64,000 bases of DNA from Mesostigma viride (GCA_009746045.1 RPFO01000154.1:7680693-7744692), one strand, 5' to 3'. Positions 39,247-48,782 are shown, counted from the first letter of the stretch. Notes: generated by a model not told the origin, from the sequence alone. Program-made: numbers and translations.

Positions 39247-42200
39247 CTACCAAGTCCTTTGCTGGGTAGCGAGCAACAAAGTGGCAGTAGCTGCTTGAAT
39301 CGCATGGTTGGTGAACCCCGCAGCAATGCACACAGGGCAAAACCAGGAACCCTCAGGTACCTGAGACAGAGGGGGTTGAAGGCAGTGAAGATGCCAGCCG
39401 CAGTTGCAGTGATCACACAGCAACATGACCTCAGGCTGGTCGACCCGGTGACAAATTTGACACTGCGCATCGCGGATGCGCCTAGCGGTGTGCGGCTGGA
39501 TGCTCCGTGCCAGGTGGGGCATGGAGCAAGGAGACAGGTTCGACACATTGTCAGTGGTCTTACTACCATCCGCACCTTCGAGGATGGCCACCCCCGAAGG
39601 CTTAATCTCCACAATGCGAAGGATGGTGGGCCCGGCCGTGACGTCCAGCGTGTGTTGGGGTTGAGTCCGCAGAAACACATACTGGCCGGGGTGGAACTGC
39701 AGCCGCCTGGCCATATACTTGCCACCCCGTCGCTGGGCGTACCGCAGTGTGTCGCGGTGCTGCGCGATCAACAGATTGTTCATCGCGATGGGCATCACCT
39801 TCTTAAATGTGGCGGCGCGCGCCACAACCTCCCGCAGCCACTCATTGGCGTCATCCCATTGAATCGGCTGGGGGTGAGCTTCCTGCACCTCAGAGGGCAA
39901 CAATGGTGCCCGACCAAAGAGCAGAAAATAGGGGGAGAACTGGGCGAGGGATTCTTGTGGGCTCATCCGGTAGCCCATGGCGATCCAGGGTAGTTCCCTA
40001 TCCCAGGTGGCCACACGTGCTGCTTGCAACGCCCATTTGCGCAGCGCCTGTTTGACTGTCTGAACCAAACGCTCAGCCAGTCCATTGGCCTGAGGGTGCT
40101 CCCGCGACGTGTGCCGATGATCGATGGAGCAGGAATCCAATAGCTCTTGGAATTCCCCACGAAATTCCCCGCCTTGGTCTGAAACCACCTCCGCCGGTGC
40201 CCCATACCGAGCAATAACATCCAGGAAGTAGGTGGCTGTGGTGGCGGCGTGCTTGTCGGGTAGGGGAATCAGTTCCAGCCACTTGCTGAACGATTCCACA
40301 CACACCATGACGTAACGGTTGCCGGAAGTGCTGAGCTCAAAGGGCCCACACAAGTCGACGTGCCACCGGTAGAACAAGCCCCGGATGGGCAAGCTCATGA
40401 GCTCCTTGTCATGATGGTCCAGGTTGAAACGCGCTTTCGCGCGAGCACACTCAGCACAACTGGCTACCTGCCGTGCGATGGCATGCTTCATGCCCGCCCA
40501 CCAATAGACCCCACGCACCATGGCACCTGTGCGGTTTGCACCCATGTGCCCGAACCGCTCATGGTAATGTGCAACGAGGGCAGCACGCTTGTCAGGGGGC
40601 GGCACGACCAGCTTGCGGCGCCCCACAAGCTTGTAGACCTGGTTGCCCTCCCAGGTATAATTCACAGCCCGGCGCTCCACGCGCTCTTGCTCGGCTTGCC
40701 TCTGCGTCGGTGTCCAGTCAGCAGGGGCTGGAGAGGCAGGCAAACCCTGCACCCGCTCGAGAACCCTCCCATCCAGCCACACGTCCCCAGCGCAGCACTC
40801 CACCGCAATGGCGTGACTGGCGGCAGCATGCAGCACCACACAGCCCATGCTCGCCGGATCCACCGGCTGCGCAAGCGTGTCTTCAGCCAAAGGAAGAAAT
40901 ATCACGCCCTGGGATGGCGTGAAAGCCGCTGGCCGTACGGGATTGGCGTAGCACGCAAACTCCGCCACGGCATCACTGCAGGAAAGCCATCGCGACTCGG
41001 AATCGCATGGCCCGGCTGCGTTGACAAAGACGACTGAGCCCTGTGGTCCCTCCGCGCCCTGCGCTCGCGCCCCCGTCCGGTCCTCTGACGTTGCCAAAGC
41101 ATAGCGTGATAAGACATCGGCATTGGAATGGTCCACCCCAGCGCGGTGTACAATGGTCATGTTATATTCTTGAATAATCATGGCCCAGCGCGCCAGCTTG
41201 CCAGTCAGATTGGCACTTGTCATCAACCACTGCAGTGGCTGATGGTCGGTGACCAGCGTGAACTGACGCCCGAACAAGTATGGCCGAAAATGTTTGATGG
41301 CCCACACCACGGCCAGAGCCTCGCCCTCATACGATGAGTACTTGGCCTCAGCCGTGTTGTTGCTCCTGCTGGCATACGCCACCACATGTTCCTTGCCATG
41401 CACGTCCTTCTGTGCCAACACAGCACCAAGTCCAACCCTGGACCAATCCGTGTATAGCACAAATGGCTGGGCATAGTCGGGCTGACGGAGTATCGGCGCT
41501 GAGGTGAGCTCTGCCTTGATGGTCTCAATGGCGCGTTGCTGCGCCGGACCCCATGCCCAGACTGCACCTTTCTTCAACAGCTCCGTCAGTGGCTTAACCT
41601 TGGTGCTGAAGTTGGGGATATAACCTCGGTAATACCCCGCCAGCCCCAGGTAAGCCCGCACACCCGCCACATCCGTGGGCGTTGCCGCGTTGACGATCGC
41701 TTCCACCTTGGCCGCTTGTGGAGTTCTGCCGCCAGGAATGATCTGGTGTCCGAGGAAGTCGAGGCTCCGCTGCGCAAACCGACACTTCTCGGGATGCAGC
41801 TTCAGGTTGGCTCGCGCCAGTGCCATGCGCACCTGCTCAAGGTGCTGGAGGTGTTGCTCAAATGTCTCACTGAAGATGATCACATCATCAATGTAACACG
41901 CAGCGAATGGCATGCCATTCAACACTTGATCCATGGCACGCTGAAAGATGGCACTCGCATTCCTATGCCCGAAAGGCATCCTGACCCACTCATAGAGTCG
42001 GTGGCCCCCCCAGAACGCGAGCTTGCGTTGGTCACCCTCCGCCACTTGGATTTGGTGAAACCCACTGCGGAGGTCTAGGGATGAGATGAACTGCACGCGT
42101 GGCGATATCCGGTCAAGCACATCGTCCACTCGCGGCATGGGGTACCTGTCCATCGGGGTGTGTGCGTTGAGTTGCCGCAGGTCCGTCGCCATGCGCATCC

Positions 42201-44160
42201 CAGTCCATTCACCTGTCACCGCATCCTTCTTGGGCGCCACGACGGTCGCGGCCGCATAGTTGGATGTGGATGACCGAATGATGCCAGCAGCCTCCAGCTC
42301 CTCGCATTGTTGCTGCACAAACTCCAGCTCAGCTTGACTCAGCCGGTGTTGTCGGCGAAACAGTGGCTGATCGGTGTCCAGCGGGACCCGCATCTGCCCA
42401 CCATTGTAGCATCCCAGCTCTTGACTGCTGAATGCAAACGCGTTGCGCGCACCTTCCAGCCACTTGAGCAGCCTCGCACGTTGCTCAGCTGTGAGGTGCT
42501 CACAGACGCTCCATTGATGGTTTGCTGCCGGGTCGCTTGCGCTCGAGACATTGTGCACAGCCACCGTGGGACCGCGCACGGCCGCCGACTGAAACAGCAT
42601 GTATGCCGCCGCTCCCGGCGTAATGCCTCGCTCTCCCACCTGCCGTTGTGCCTTCGCCACGAGGAACTGAAAGGCCGGAGCCGCCGAGAACACACAGCTG
42701 GTGAGGAGCGCAGTCATGAGGATGACTGACCATACCTGGCGCCAGGTGTAGGACCACCCTTGGCCCCTGCCGCCTGCACGCTCCGCCTTAGGCACACCAG
42801 CCGGCGCAGCACCGGTGGGTGGAGAAGTTTCACTCTGCGCCTGTGCAGTCGCAGCATGGACGGGAAGTGCAACCCGCTGCACCCTCCGCACACCTTGCGC
42901 TGCTAGCAAGGTGTACCCCACCTGCCAGGCTGACATGGCCTGGCCAATGAGCGACCATCGCTCCACCTCCAGGAGCCCTGGGGCGGCGGATGCACCTTCG
43001 GCAAAGCCCATGCTTAGTTCACGAAACCCCGCGGGTGGCTGAACCAAGAGACCTGTGGCACGCTCCCACACAAGCCCCTTGCCCCGGTCACGATAAGCCT
43101 GGGACCCTTGGTAACTGACAAGGGTGGGCAGTGCTCGCATGGGGGCGCCTGCCTTGTTGACGGGCGCGTAGGGTGCCTGATCATCGTGCTCCACATACTG
43201 CGCCGTGAGTTGACTGGGCAACACGACATCGACCGGTGGCAGCTCAATGTGGCTAGCGACATGCTGCATCACCGCCTGCGTAGAACCTTGGCCAGCGATG
43301 TTGGTCCAGAACGCGCGCAGCCGATGGGTATTCCCTCCCAGCCCGGCATTGTCCGACACCACGGGTTCCCCCAAAATACCCACAATGGTGCCCCAATCCT
43401 CCCGAACAGTGGGGCTGGGACTGTCCACCGCCACTACGTTTTCAAATAAGTAGGCGGGTGGCACCTGCTGCAGCTGCTGGAGCTCGCCCACAATGCGCAG
43501 CATGTCCCAAAATAGGCCGCTCCTGCTGTCGGCAAGGCCCCGGCCATGCCCAGCCTGGCTCATGCCTTGGCACTCCCAGCCAGCAATGACCAACCCTACC
43601 TCGCCATGTTGTGAGATGAGGCGGCGCAGCTGCTGCTGCCCAAGGAAGCGCACGTCATGAGTGCCCTCGCCGAAGACATCAGCCCAGGCGGATGGAGGAA
43701 ATTGTGCTGGGTATGCTTGCGACAAGATAGCGCAGTGGTGCAAATATGCCGCCCTGGCTGTGAGCGATGCCTCCACCGCAATGAGCTTGCTGCATACCCC
43801 CCCGCTGCTCAGGAAACCGGCTATGCCGCCACCCATACCTGCGAACAGCTCCAGCACGACGGTGGCACGCCCGAAGTCCGGGATGCGTTCCAGCACCTCT
43901 GCGCTAAAGCCGGGGTACTGCGTGATGGCACCCGGCTGGCGCCGCTTCCCCCCAGCACCCTTGGGCAGTGCCTGACATGCCGCCATCACCCGTGCGCGCA
44001 CATCGCGCAGGCGTGGCAGGGGCGCAACCTGGGCAAGCCAACTTTGCCTCTGCGCATCCCGCGCTGGCAACGCCGCAGGCAGCACACACCGGTGCCTATC
44101 GCGCGCGCGCTTGTCGCTAGCCGCTTGCGCCATGTGCACCGCTTGCGCGTCCGGCCACAC
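39247..44160 (-). CDS. Pol polyprotein: C5-DNA methyltransferase, RT, RNase H, integrase, PHD finger
   Basis: 1637 codons, all domains in one frame. Residues 98-425: cytosine-5 methyltransferase with motif I LELFAGMGG, catalytic-loop motif GWECQGMSQAG (Cys197), ENV (240-242), HRLRAFWTN, and motif X ERWSLIGQAM. Residues 476-502: a hydrophobic segment. Residues 615-810: gypsy RT with SLDLRSGFHQI and CYIDDVIIF. Residues 898-1020: RNase H (YTDWS, YEGEALAVVW, TDHQPL, NADVLSR). Residues 1198-1480: integrase with HHCC finger, D1269, D1328, E1363 (DX34E). Residues 1567-1611: PHD finger, full C4HC3. The frame opens at a GTG right after a G9 run, so entry is probably by frameshift from Gag. Cytosine-methylating activity is inferred. 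Confidence 0.93.
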   Translation of the reverse strand: MWPDAQAVHMAQAASDKRARDRHRCVLPAALPARDAQRQSWLAQVAPLPRLRDVRARVMAACQALPKGAGGKRRQPGAITQYPGFSAEVLERIPDFGRATVVLELFAGMGGGIAGFLSSGGVCSKLIAVEASLTARAAYLHHCAILSQAYPAQFPPSAWADVFGEGTHDVRFLGQQQLRRLISQHGEVGLVIAGWECQGMSQAGHGRGLADSRSGLFWDMLRIVGELQQLQQVPPAYLFENVVAVDSPSPTVREDWGTIVGILGEPVVSDNAGLGGNTHRLRAFWTNIAGQGSTQAVMQHVASHIELPPVDVVLPSQLTAQYVEHDDQAPYAPVNKAGAPMRALPTLVSYQGSQAYRDRGKGLVWERATGLLVQPPAGFRELSMGFAEGASAAPGLLEVERWSLIGQAMSAWQVGYTLLAAQGVRRVQRVALPVHAATAQAQSETSPPTGAAPAGVPKAERAGGRGQGWSYTWRQVWSVILMTALLTSCVFSAAPAFQFLVAKAQRQVGERGITPGAAAYMLFQSAAVRGPTVAVHNVSSASDPAANHQWSVCEHLTAEQRARLLKWLEGARNAFAFSSQELGCYNGGQMRVPLDTDQPLFRRQHRLSQAELEFVQQQCEELEAAGIIRSSTSNYAAATVVAPKKDAVTGEWTGMRMATDLRQLNAHTPMDRYPMPRVDDVLDRISPRVQFISSLDLRSGFHQIQVAEGDQRKLAFWGGHRLYEWVRMPFGHRNASAIFQRAMDQVLNGMPFAACYIDDVIIFSETFEQHLQHLEQVRMALARANLKLHPEKCRFAQRSLDFLGHQIIPGGRTPQAAKVEAIVNAATPTDVAGVRAYLGLAGYYRGYIPNFSTKVKPLTELLKKGAVWAWGPAQQRAIETIKAELTSAPILRQPDYAQPFVLYTDWSRVGLGAVLAQKDVHGKEHVVAYASRSNNTAEAKYSSYEGEALAVVWAIKHFRPYLFGRQFTLVTDHQPLQWLMTSANLTGKLARWAMIIQEYNMTIVHRAGVDHSNADVLSRYALATSEDRTGARAQGAEGPQGSVVFVNAAGPCDSESRWLSCSDAVAEFACYANPVRPAAFTPSQGVIFLPLAEDTLAQPVDPASMGCVVLHAAASHAIAVECCAGDVWLDGRVLERVQGLPASPAPADWTPTQRQAEQERVERRAVNYTWEGNQVYKLVGRRKLVVPPPDKRAALVAHYHERFGHMGANRTGAMVRGVYWWAGMKHAIARQVASCAECARAKARFNLDHHDKELMSLPIRGLFYRWHVDLCGPFELSTSGNRYVMVCVESFSKWLELIPLPDKHAATTATYFLDVIARYGAPAEVVSDQGGEFRGEFQELLDSCSIDHRHTSREHPQANGLAERLVQTVKQALRKWALQAARVATWDRELPWIAMGYRMSPQESLAQFSPYFLLFGRAPLLPSEVQEAHPQPIQWDDANEWLREVVARAATFKKVMPIAMNNLLIAQHRDTLRYAQRRGGKYMARRLQFHPGQYVFLRTQPQHTLDVTAGPTILRIVEIKPSGVAILEGADGSKTTDNVSNLSPCSMPHLARSIQPHTARRIRDAQCQICHRVDQPEVMLLCDHCNCGWHLHCLQPPLSQVPEGSWFCPVCIAAGFTNHAIQAATATLLLATQQRTW

Positions 44161-46892
44161 GCCCCCCCCCAGTTCTCAGCCGCATCCGGCCCTGGCTCCA
44201 CCTCTATGCTGGCGGGCGACACCACTGCAGCCACACACGCGTCTAGCGACACCACCCCCTGCGGGTTAGGCTCCGGGTCGCTGCTGCACTGAATGGGAAG
44301 AAGCGCCTTTTGCTTCCCCTCCCCCTGCCAATCACGGCGGTAGGTCGCAACCTCCAGCCAAGGGTCAATTATGAGCCCGAGGCGATACATGACGTCCATC
44401 CCGATAAGGGCTGCATACCCACACCTGTCGACCACCAAGGCCGGCACAGCCACGCAGGCCATCCGCTTTGGGTCCGTGGGGTTGAGGATGACGTTGATCA
44501 GCATGGAAGTCATTGCATCGGGTCGCGCCGCTGGCCCTTTCCATCCCTCCACGAGAACGGTGCTGTCTATGAGCCCGCCGTTCTCACGGGTCGCACCACA
44601 CATCTTGGCCAGCTCCATGGTGATCACGAGCGGCCCGGCTCCGCCATCCAGCTTGGTGACGGACTTTGCGCTGGGGCACACCATAGGGCCCCAACAAGTG
44701 CCGTCCTCGCTGATTGCCTGGAAAGCGATAGCCGGGGACCCATCAGGGTGCTTTGCCACCGTGACTGTCCTCGGCACCCGTGACATCCGCTCCTCGCGGG
44801 TTGCTTCCCGGGGCATGGTTGGTGCTGGGACGTCTGCCGGGGTTGCCGGCATAACTGGCATGGTGACCCGCCGCGCAGTTTCCGCCACCGGCAATGTGCG
44901 TGCGTCTAGGCTGTCGGCGCACCGCTGCAGTGCCGCAGCTGCTTGGTGCACCAACGTGATGCCCCGCTGCCCGCAGCCATCAATCACTTGCCTGGCAGAA
45001 AACAAGGGAGCATCAATCACTCCATCCACTGGCAAGAATGGTGGCAGCTTGCGCCGCTGCTCGGCGTCGGCGGGGTTCGGGTGCTCCAGCAGCGATGACT
45101 CACCGCCGGTTGAACCTGCCGGGAACGATGCAGGAAGCTGGGGTGGCCCCCCCTCACCATTTCCCGTGGTTGGTAGGAACGACGGCAATGCCCGTGCCTG
45201 CTTGCCTCGGGTAGCTGCCTGGACCTCGACGGCATGGATAGGAGCCCAGAACAAGTCGGGTTGCTCCACCAGCGTATACGCGTCATACGCTTCCATCCCC
45301 GCCGCCTGCCCACTCGGTTGGCTGGGTGACGCCGGCGCTGCCGATACCTCAGCTGCCTGCTCTGTTGGCGTGCTGTCGGCCGCCACCATGGCCGCTGCAT
45401 GTGCTTGCACGGTCTTGGTGACCACTGGGTACTTGCACCCTGCCGGAGCATGGGCGGGCGTTCCAGCCGCGTGCTCCTTCTTGCACTGGGCTGGGCAGGC
45501 CCGCTTCACGTGATCTGGCTTCCCGCAGATCCAACATGCCTTGTGCGGGTCAGCCGTCGCCTGGCCGGTGCTGCTGGAGGCCGTGTTGTCGCCCCCCGCG
45601 CTGGCTGGCTTGTCCGCCTGCGACCCAAACTGCCGGCTGCTTGGTCCACCCCTTCCACCGCTGGACCCTCCACCGCCTGATTGCGCGCCACCCACCCTGT
45701 TACCCTTGTGCGCTTGGGCGACTTCTTGGCGTACCAGCTCCACTAGGTCCGGGAGACCCCGTGCCTGTCGCCGGTTGAATGCATGCACTTCCGTGCACAG
45801 CTGGGCCAGGTCCCAGTGACAACCAAATCTAGGTTGTGGGATCATGGCAGCTTTTGGACCCAACGCCTTGAGCCACTTCTCACACGCCTCCGCCTCCGTC
45901 CATGCCGGGACCTCATCCCGCAAGACCTCCAGGCGGTCCATCGTGGCGTCAGGCGACTCCTTGTCCCCCACCTTGAAATCATGCCACTCCGCCTCCGCCT
46001 TGGTGGAGGAGTGGGCGTACTTGGCGCGCAGAAGTTCCCACAGCTCCTCGGCAGGGTCGACGTCAAATACCACGTGTTGGTAGTCCGGCAAGCCTTGTTG
46101 GTCGCGCCTGTACCACACATCGGATCTTCCCGTCTTCAGCGCCACCTCATGGTAGCCTGTGACCCACCGCTGCACCAGCTTTTGCGTGTTGCCCGAGAAA
46201 AACATTGGGATGTTGTCCATCTCAAAGGACTTCGGCAGCTGGTTATGCGTGACGATATACTGCTGGTGCAGCCAAGTCTTATATTTCCAATAGGCTTGGT
46301 TGATGTCAACAAGCCCACCGTCAGCAGTATACCTGTCCTTGAGCTCCACCTGCGCTTGCACCGGCATTCCCACCTTGGATCCCTCAATCGGCGACCCATT
46401 GTAGCCCACCGGCATGCTTGGCGTCCTTGGTAGAGTAGCCACAAACCTCGGCTCCAGCCCATAGCCTCGTTCCACCGTGTATGGACTGCCTCGCTGCAAT
46501 CCCGGAATGATGCCTGGTCGCACCCACGGTGTTTGTAGCCGTGGCGTCGCTGGGTTTGTTGGTGCCGGCGCATGCGGCACGCCAAAAGAAAACCCAGTTT
46601 GTGCACTAGGCATCCCAGGCACATGCTGCCGCGACGCCTGCATCTGTGGCGCTTGCGCCTGTGGCTGCACGGATGGTGCCTGCGACATTAAAGGCACCTG
46701 CGACTGCAACACCTGCGCTTGGGGCTGCCAAACTTGCGCCTGCGGCTGCAACACTTGCGGCTGTGGTAGGTGCGGCGCTGGTGTCAGCGTTGCTTGCGCG
46801 GTCCACGTCGCGTGCATACTTGCAATCTGCGCCGCCAACTGCGCCGTCTGCTGCTGCTGCTGCAACTGCATAGCCAGCTGTTGCTGCTGCAT
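43986..46892 (-). CDS. Gag, zinc knuckle and protease ORF of the methyltransferase element
   Basis: 968-codon open frame. The N-terminal Gln-rich part comes from CAG-type repeats. The capsid-like region follows (NIPMFFSGNTQKLVQRWVTG, then AEAEWHDFKVGDKESPDA, about residues 220-400). A CCHC knuckle is near residue 450 (CWICGKPDHVKRAC). An aspartic-protease-like domain is at about 740-850, with TKLDGGAGPLVITM in place of the usual D[TS]GA and the second signature ALIGMDVMYRLG. It overlaps Pol by 175 nt in the other register. At the overlap is a G9 run (44162-44170), so a -1 slip at residue about 907 would give Gag-Pro-Pol. The upstream end is frameshifted relative to the true Gag start. Confidence 0.85.
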   Translation of the reverse strand: MQQQQLAMQLQQQQQTAQLAAQIASMHATWTAQATLTPAPHLPQPQVLQPQAQVWQPQAQVLQSQVPLMSQAPSVQPQAQAPQMQASRQHVPGMPSAQTGFSFGVPHAPAPTNPATPRLQTPWVRPGIIPGLQRGSPYTVERGYGLEPRFVATLPRTPSMPVGYNGSPIEGSKVGMPVQAQVELKDRYTADGGLVDINQAYWKYKTWLHQQYIVTHNQLPKSFEMDNIPMFFSGNTQKLVQRWVTGYHEVALKTGRSDVWYRRDQQGLPDYQHVVFDVDPAEELWELLRAKYAHSSTKAEAEWHDFKVGDKESPDATMDRLEVLRDEVPAWTEAEACEKWLKALGPKAAMIPQPRFGCHWDLAQLCTEVHAFNRRQARGLPDLVELVRQEVAQAHKGNRVGGAQSGGGGSSGGRGGPSSRQFGSQADKPASAGGDNTASSSTGQATADPHKACWICGKPDHVKRACPAQCKKEHAAGTPAHAPAGCKYPVVTKTVQAHAAAMVAADSTPTEQAAEVSAAPASPSQPSGQAAGMEAYDAYTLVEQPDLFWAPIHAVEVQAATRGKQARALPSFLPTTGNGEGGPPQLPASFPAGSTGGESSLLEHPNPADAEQRRKLPPFLPVDGVIDAPLFSARQVIDGCGQRGITLVHQAAAALQRCADSLDARTLPVAETARRVTMPVMPATPADVPAPTMPREATREERMSRVPRTVTVAKHPDGSPAIAFQAISEDGTCWGPMVCPSAKSVTKLDGGAGPLVITMELAKMCGATRENGGLIDSTVLVEGWKGPAARPDAMTSMLINVILNPTDPKRMACVAVPALVVDRCGYAALIGMDVMYRLGLIIDPWLEVATYRRDWQGEGKQKALLPIQCSSDPEPNPQGVVSLDACVAAVVSPASIEVEPGPDAAENWGGACGRTRKRCTWRKRLATSARAIGTGVCCLRRCQRGMRRGKVGLPRLRPCHACAMCAHG
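44162..44170 (-). promoter_or_regulatory. G9 run, candidate -1 frameshift site Gag to Pol
   Basis: On the minus strand nine G follow AACT and precede CGTGTGG. The Pol register has a TGA just upstream (GGC TGA GAA CTG), so it opens only at this point, and a -1 slip on the run joins the two long ORFs. An assembly or mutational indel is the alternative. Confidence 0.55.
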
Positions 46893-46905
46893 CTGTTGTT
46901 GGGAT

Positions 46906-47367
46906 TGAATGTGCTACATGTTGCAAAATCTGCTGCAACACATCCGCACCCACCCCCTGGCTGGCACTTGGCCCCGGCGCTAGCCCGGTGCCTGCCAACC
47001 CGCTGAGCCGTATCTGCGATGATGGTGTGATGGGAAGTACTGTTCCATCTTGAGGACCTGCCGCGCTGCCACCCAGCCCTCCGTTGACGACCGATGTGTC
47101 ACCACCACCACCACCAACGCCACCACTCCGATCGGCGACCCCCCCCCCATTGCCCATCCCGGAACCCGAGGCTGCTGGTGGGACGAGTGGCCCATTGCCG
47201 TTGTCGCCAGTTGGCAAGGATGCCTGCGTGCCTGCAGCATCACCCTGCCGCGGTGCGCCATCCACCACCGTGCCTTGGTTGGGGTTGGCGCCCCCTTGAT
47301 GTTGACCATCTTGGTCTGCCATCAAGCTTCGTGCTTGTGCTCTCGTGAGCACCGTTTCTGCAACCAA
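46906..47367 (-). CDS. Gag N-terminus of the methyltransferase element
   Basis: Starts MVAETVLTRAQARSLMADQD, a typical retroelement Gag opening, then is Gly/Pro-rich (GMGNGGGVADRSGGVGGGGG). The open frame continues to 46606, but from about 46905 the better continuation is the Gln-rich frame of the 968-codon ORF (QSQQQMQQQQLAMQ), so a 1-nt shift near 46892-46920 separates them. The leader between this ATG and repeat X (47368-47650) is about 280 bp and has no TGG primer site next to X. Confidence 0.6.
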
Positions 47368-47650
47368 TCAGTGGGCTACAGAGTGAGCAGACGTAGTGCA
47401 AAATCAGTATGCACCACAGGGGCCACCACTTGGCCCCTTCAACTTGCTGGCACCACACCAGATGCAAGGGCAAGGAGAAAGAAAACAATTGCCTGAAAGC
47501 TGAAAACCAATGCTGCTTCAGGACCTTCTTGCAAGCTGCCTGCCTTGACAGCCTTGCACAGCCAGCTTTACCTCTATTCCTAGTATTCAGGAAGAGGCCT
47601 CAGCCTTGACCAAGCTTACCTACCAACTCTCAGTCTAGCTCTGTGTGGAT

Positions 47651-48776
47651 AAGACGAGAAGCCAGTGCCAACTGCACTTCTCAAAAAGGTGAGACCTGAG
47701 AGTGAGGTATGACTAGGTTAGGCTTCACACTGTGTTCTTTGTTGCAAATGAAATAACGTTTTTATTACCAATACTCTACCTAACTTGGCAGCTCTGTTTC
47801 AGCAATGGCTGGGCTCGATGAAAGAAAGGAGGGCTGGCCACACTTGCCACGCACCACCATGACCAAGACAGAGTTCAAGGATCCACACAGAGCTACATCC
47901 AACGCCCTGGTGGAAACACACACTTATCCCAACGAATGCCTCACACTTACGCAATATCTTGCGTCAGCCTTACCACGTAGCCACGCTCAGTATCTGATCC
48001 TGACGACAACCGCTTTGTCGTCCATACTGCTTCAATTACACCAAAGCTACTCCGTGGCACTCGGCTTTGGTCAGCACCAAGACCTAAAAGTACACAAAAT
48101 CCTAAGTCGTTGTCTGCAACGACTCCCTGTTCCGCATATGAAACATATCATCTAGCACTTTCTCTTTAGACGACAAAATCAACTAGACAACCTGGGTAGG
48201 CCAGAAATCCCAGACGACAAAATGTCCTTGTCGCAGATCACTCCAGTGTCGACTTGCCGACCCCTGAGCTTGCCAAACAACTATATCACCAACCAAGCAT
48301 GTACGACAACTAGCTGGCCCTGACGAGAAAAGCTGCCTCGTCGCATTCACAAAAGCGGCTTGCCAGCCTGCCGAATATCAATGCCAATATTGCACGACAT
48401 TATCTACCTGCAGCGGACAGTTCTCGAGATCAATAACGCGCCAGCTTGCGTGCACGTGCATGTTCAGCCTGCACGATAAAGCATAATTGCCAGGCTGGCA
48501 GCCTAGCTTGGTCCGTGTTGTAGTCCAGCAGCCAGTGCGTGCTGCTTGCCAGCGTTGGCACTGACCTCCTGGTGACGCATGTCAGTACCGCTGTCAACTC
48601 CCAGTGCTGCGCGTCGCACTACGGCGCATGCGTTGCTCCCGTAAGGCCCAAATGCCAAAGGCGTAACAACTCGCACACGCGCAATGCCTATAGCTGCCTC
48701 GCCTCGTCCCCCGGGCCGGCCGCGTGGCGGCCCCGCGTAAAGCCGATACTCGTGCGAATCGGAACGGCGCGCGACA
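47651..48776 (-). repeat. Terminal copy of repeat X (1126 bp)
   Basis: 5' terminal repeat of the methyltransferase element. It begins TGTCGCGCGCC in element sense next to the target duplication AGCC. Partner copy at 37973-39098. It is not followed by Y here, so it is not a full copy of the downstream X-Y unit. Confidence 0.9.
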
Positions 48777-48782
48777 GGCTAG

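Larger units (their letters stand above)
29492..48776 (-). mobile_element. DNA-methyltransferase retroelement with split direct repeats
   Basis: 19,285-bp block flanked by GGCT (29488-29491, 48777-48780) with inverted ends TGTCGCG/CGCGACA. It sits precisely in the RT catalytic codons of element D. Excluding the nested 8.3 kb TIR element and its 3-bp duplication, the element is 10,940 bp. In element orientation: X (48776-47651), Gag-Pol region (47650-39237), Y (39236-39101), GC, X (39098-37973), Y (37972-29492, interrupted). X is 1126 bp and Y 136 bp in both copies. Pol carries C5 methyltransferase, RT, RNase H, DDE integrase and PHD finger. Confidence 0.85.

Noticed and set aside
40360-41037. 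Plus-strand ORFs within 39-47 kb
   Set aside because: All lie antisense to the long methyltransferase Pol and Gag frames and show no domain; they are shadows of GC-rich coding sequence.
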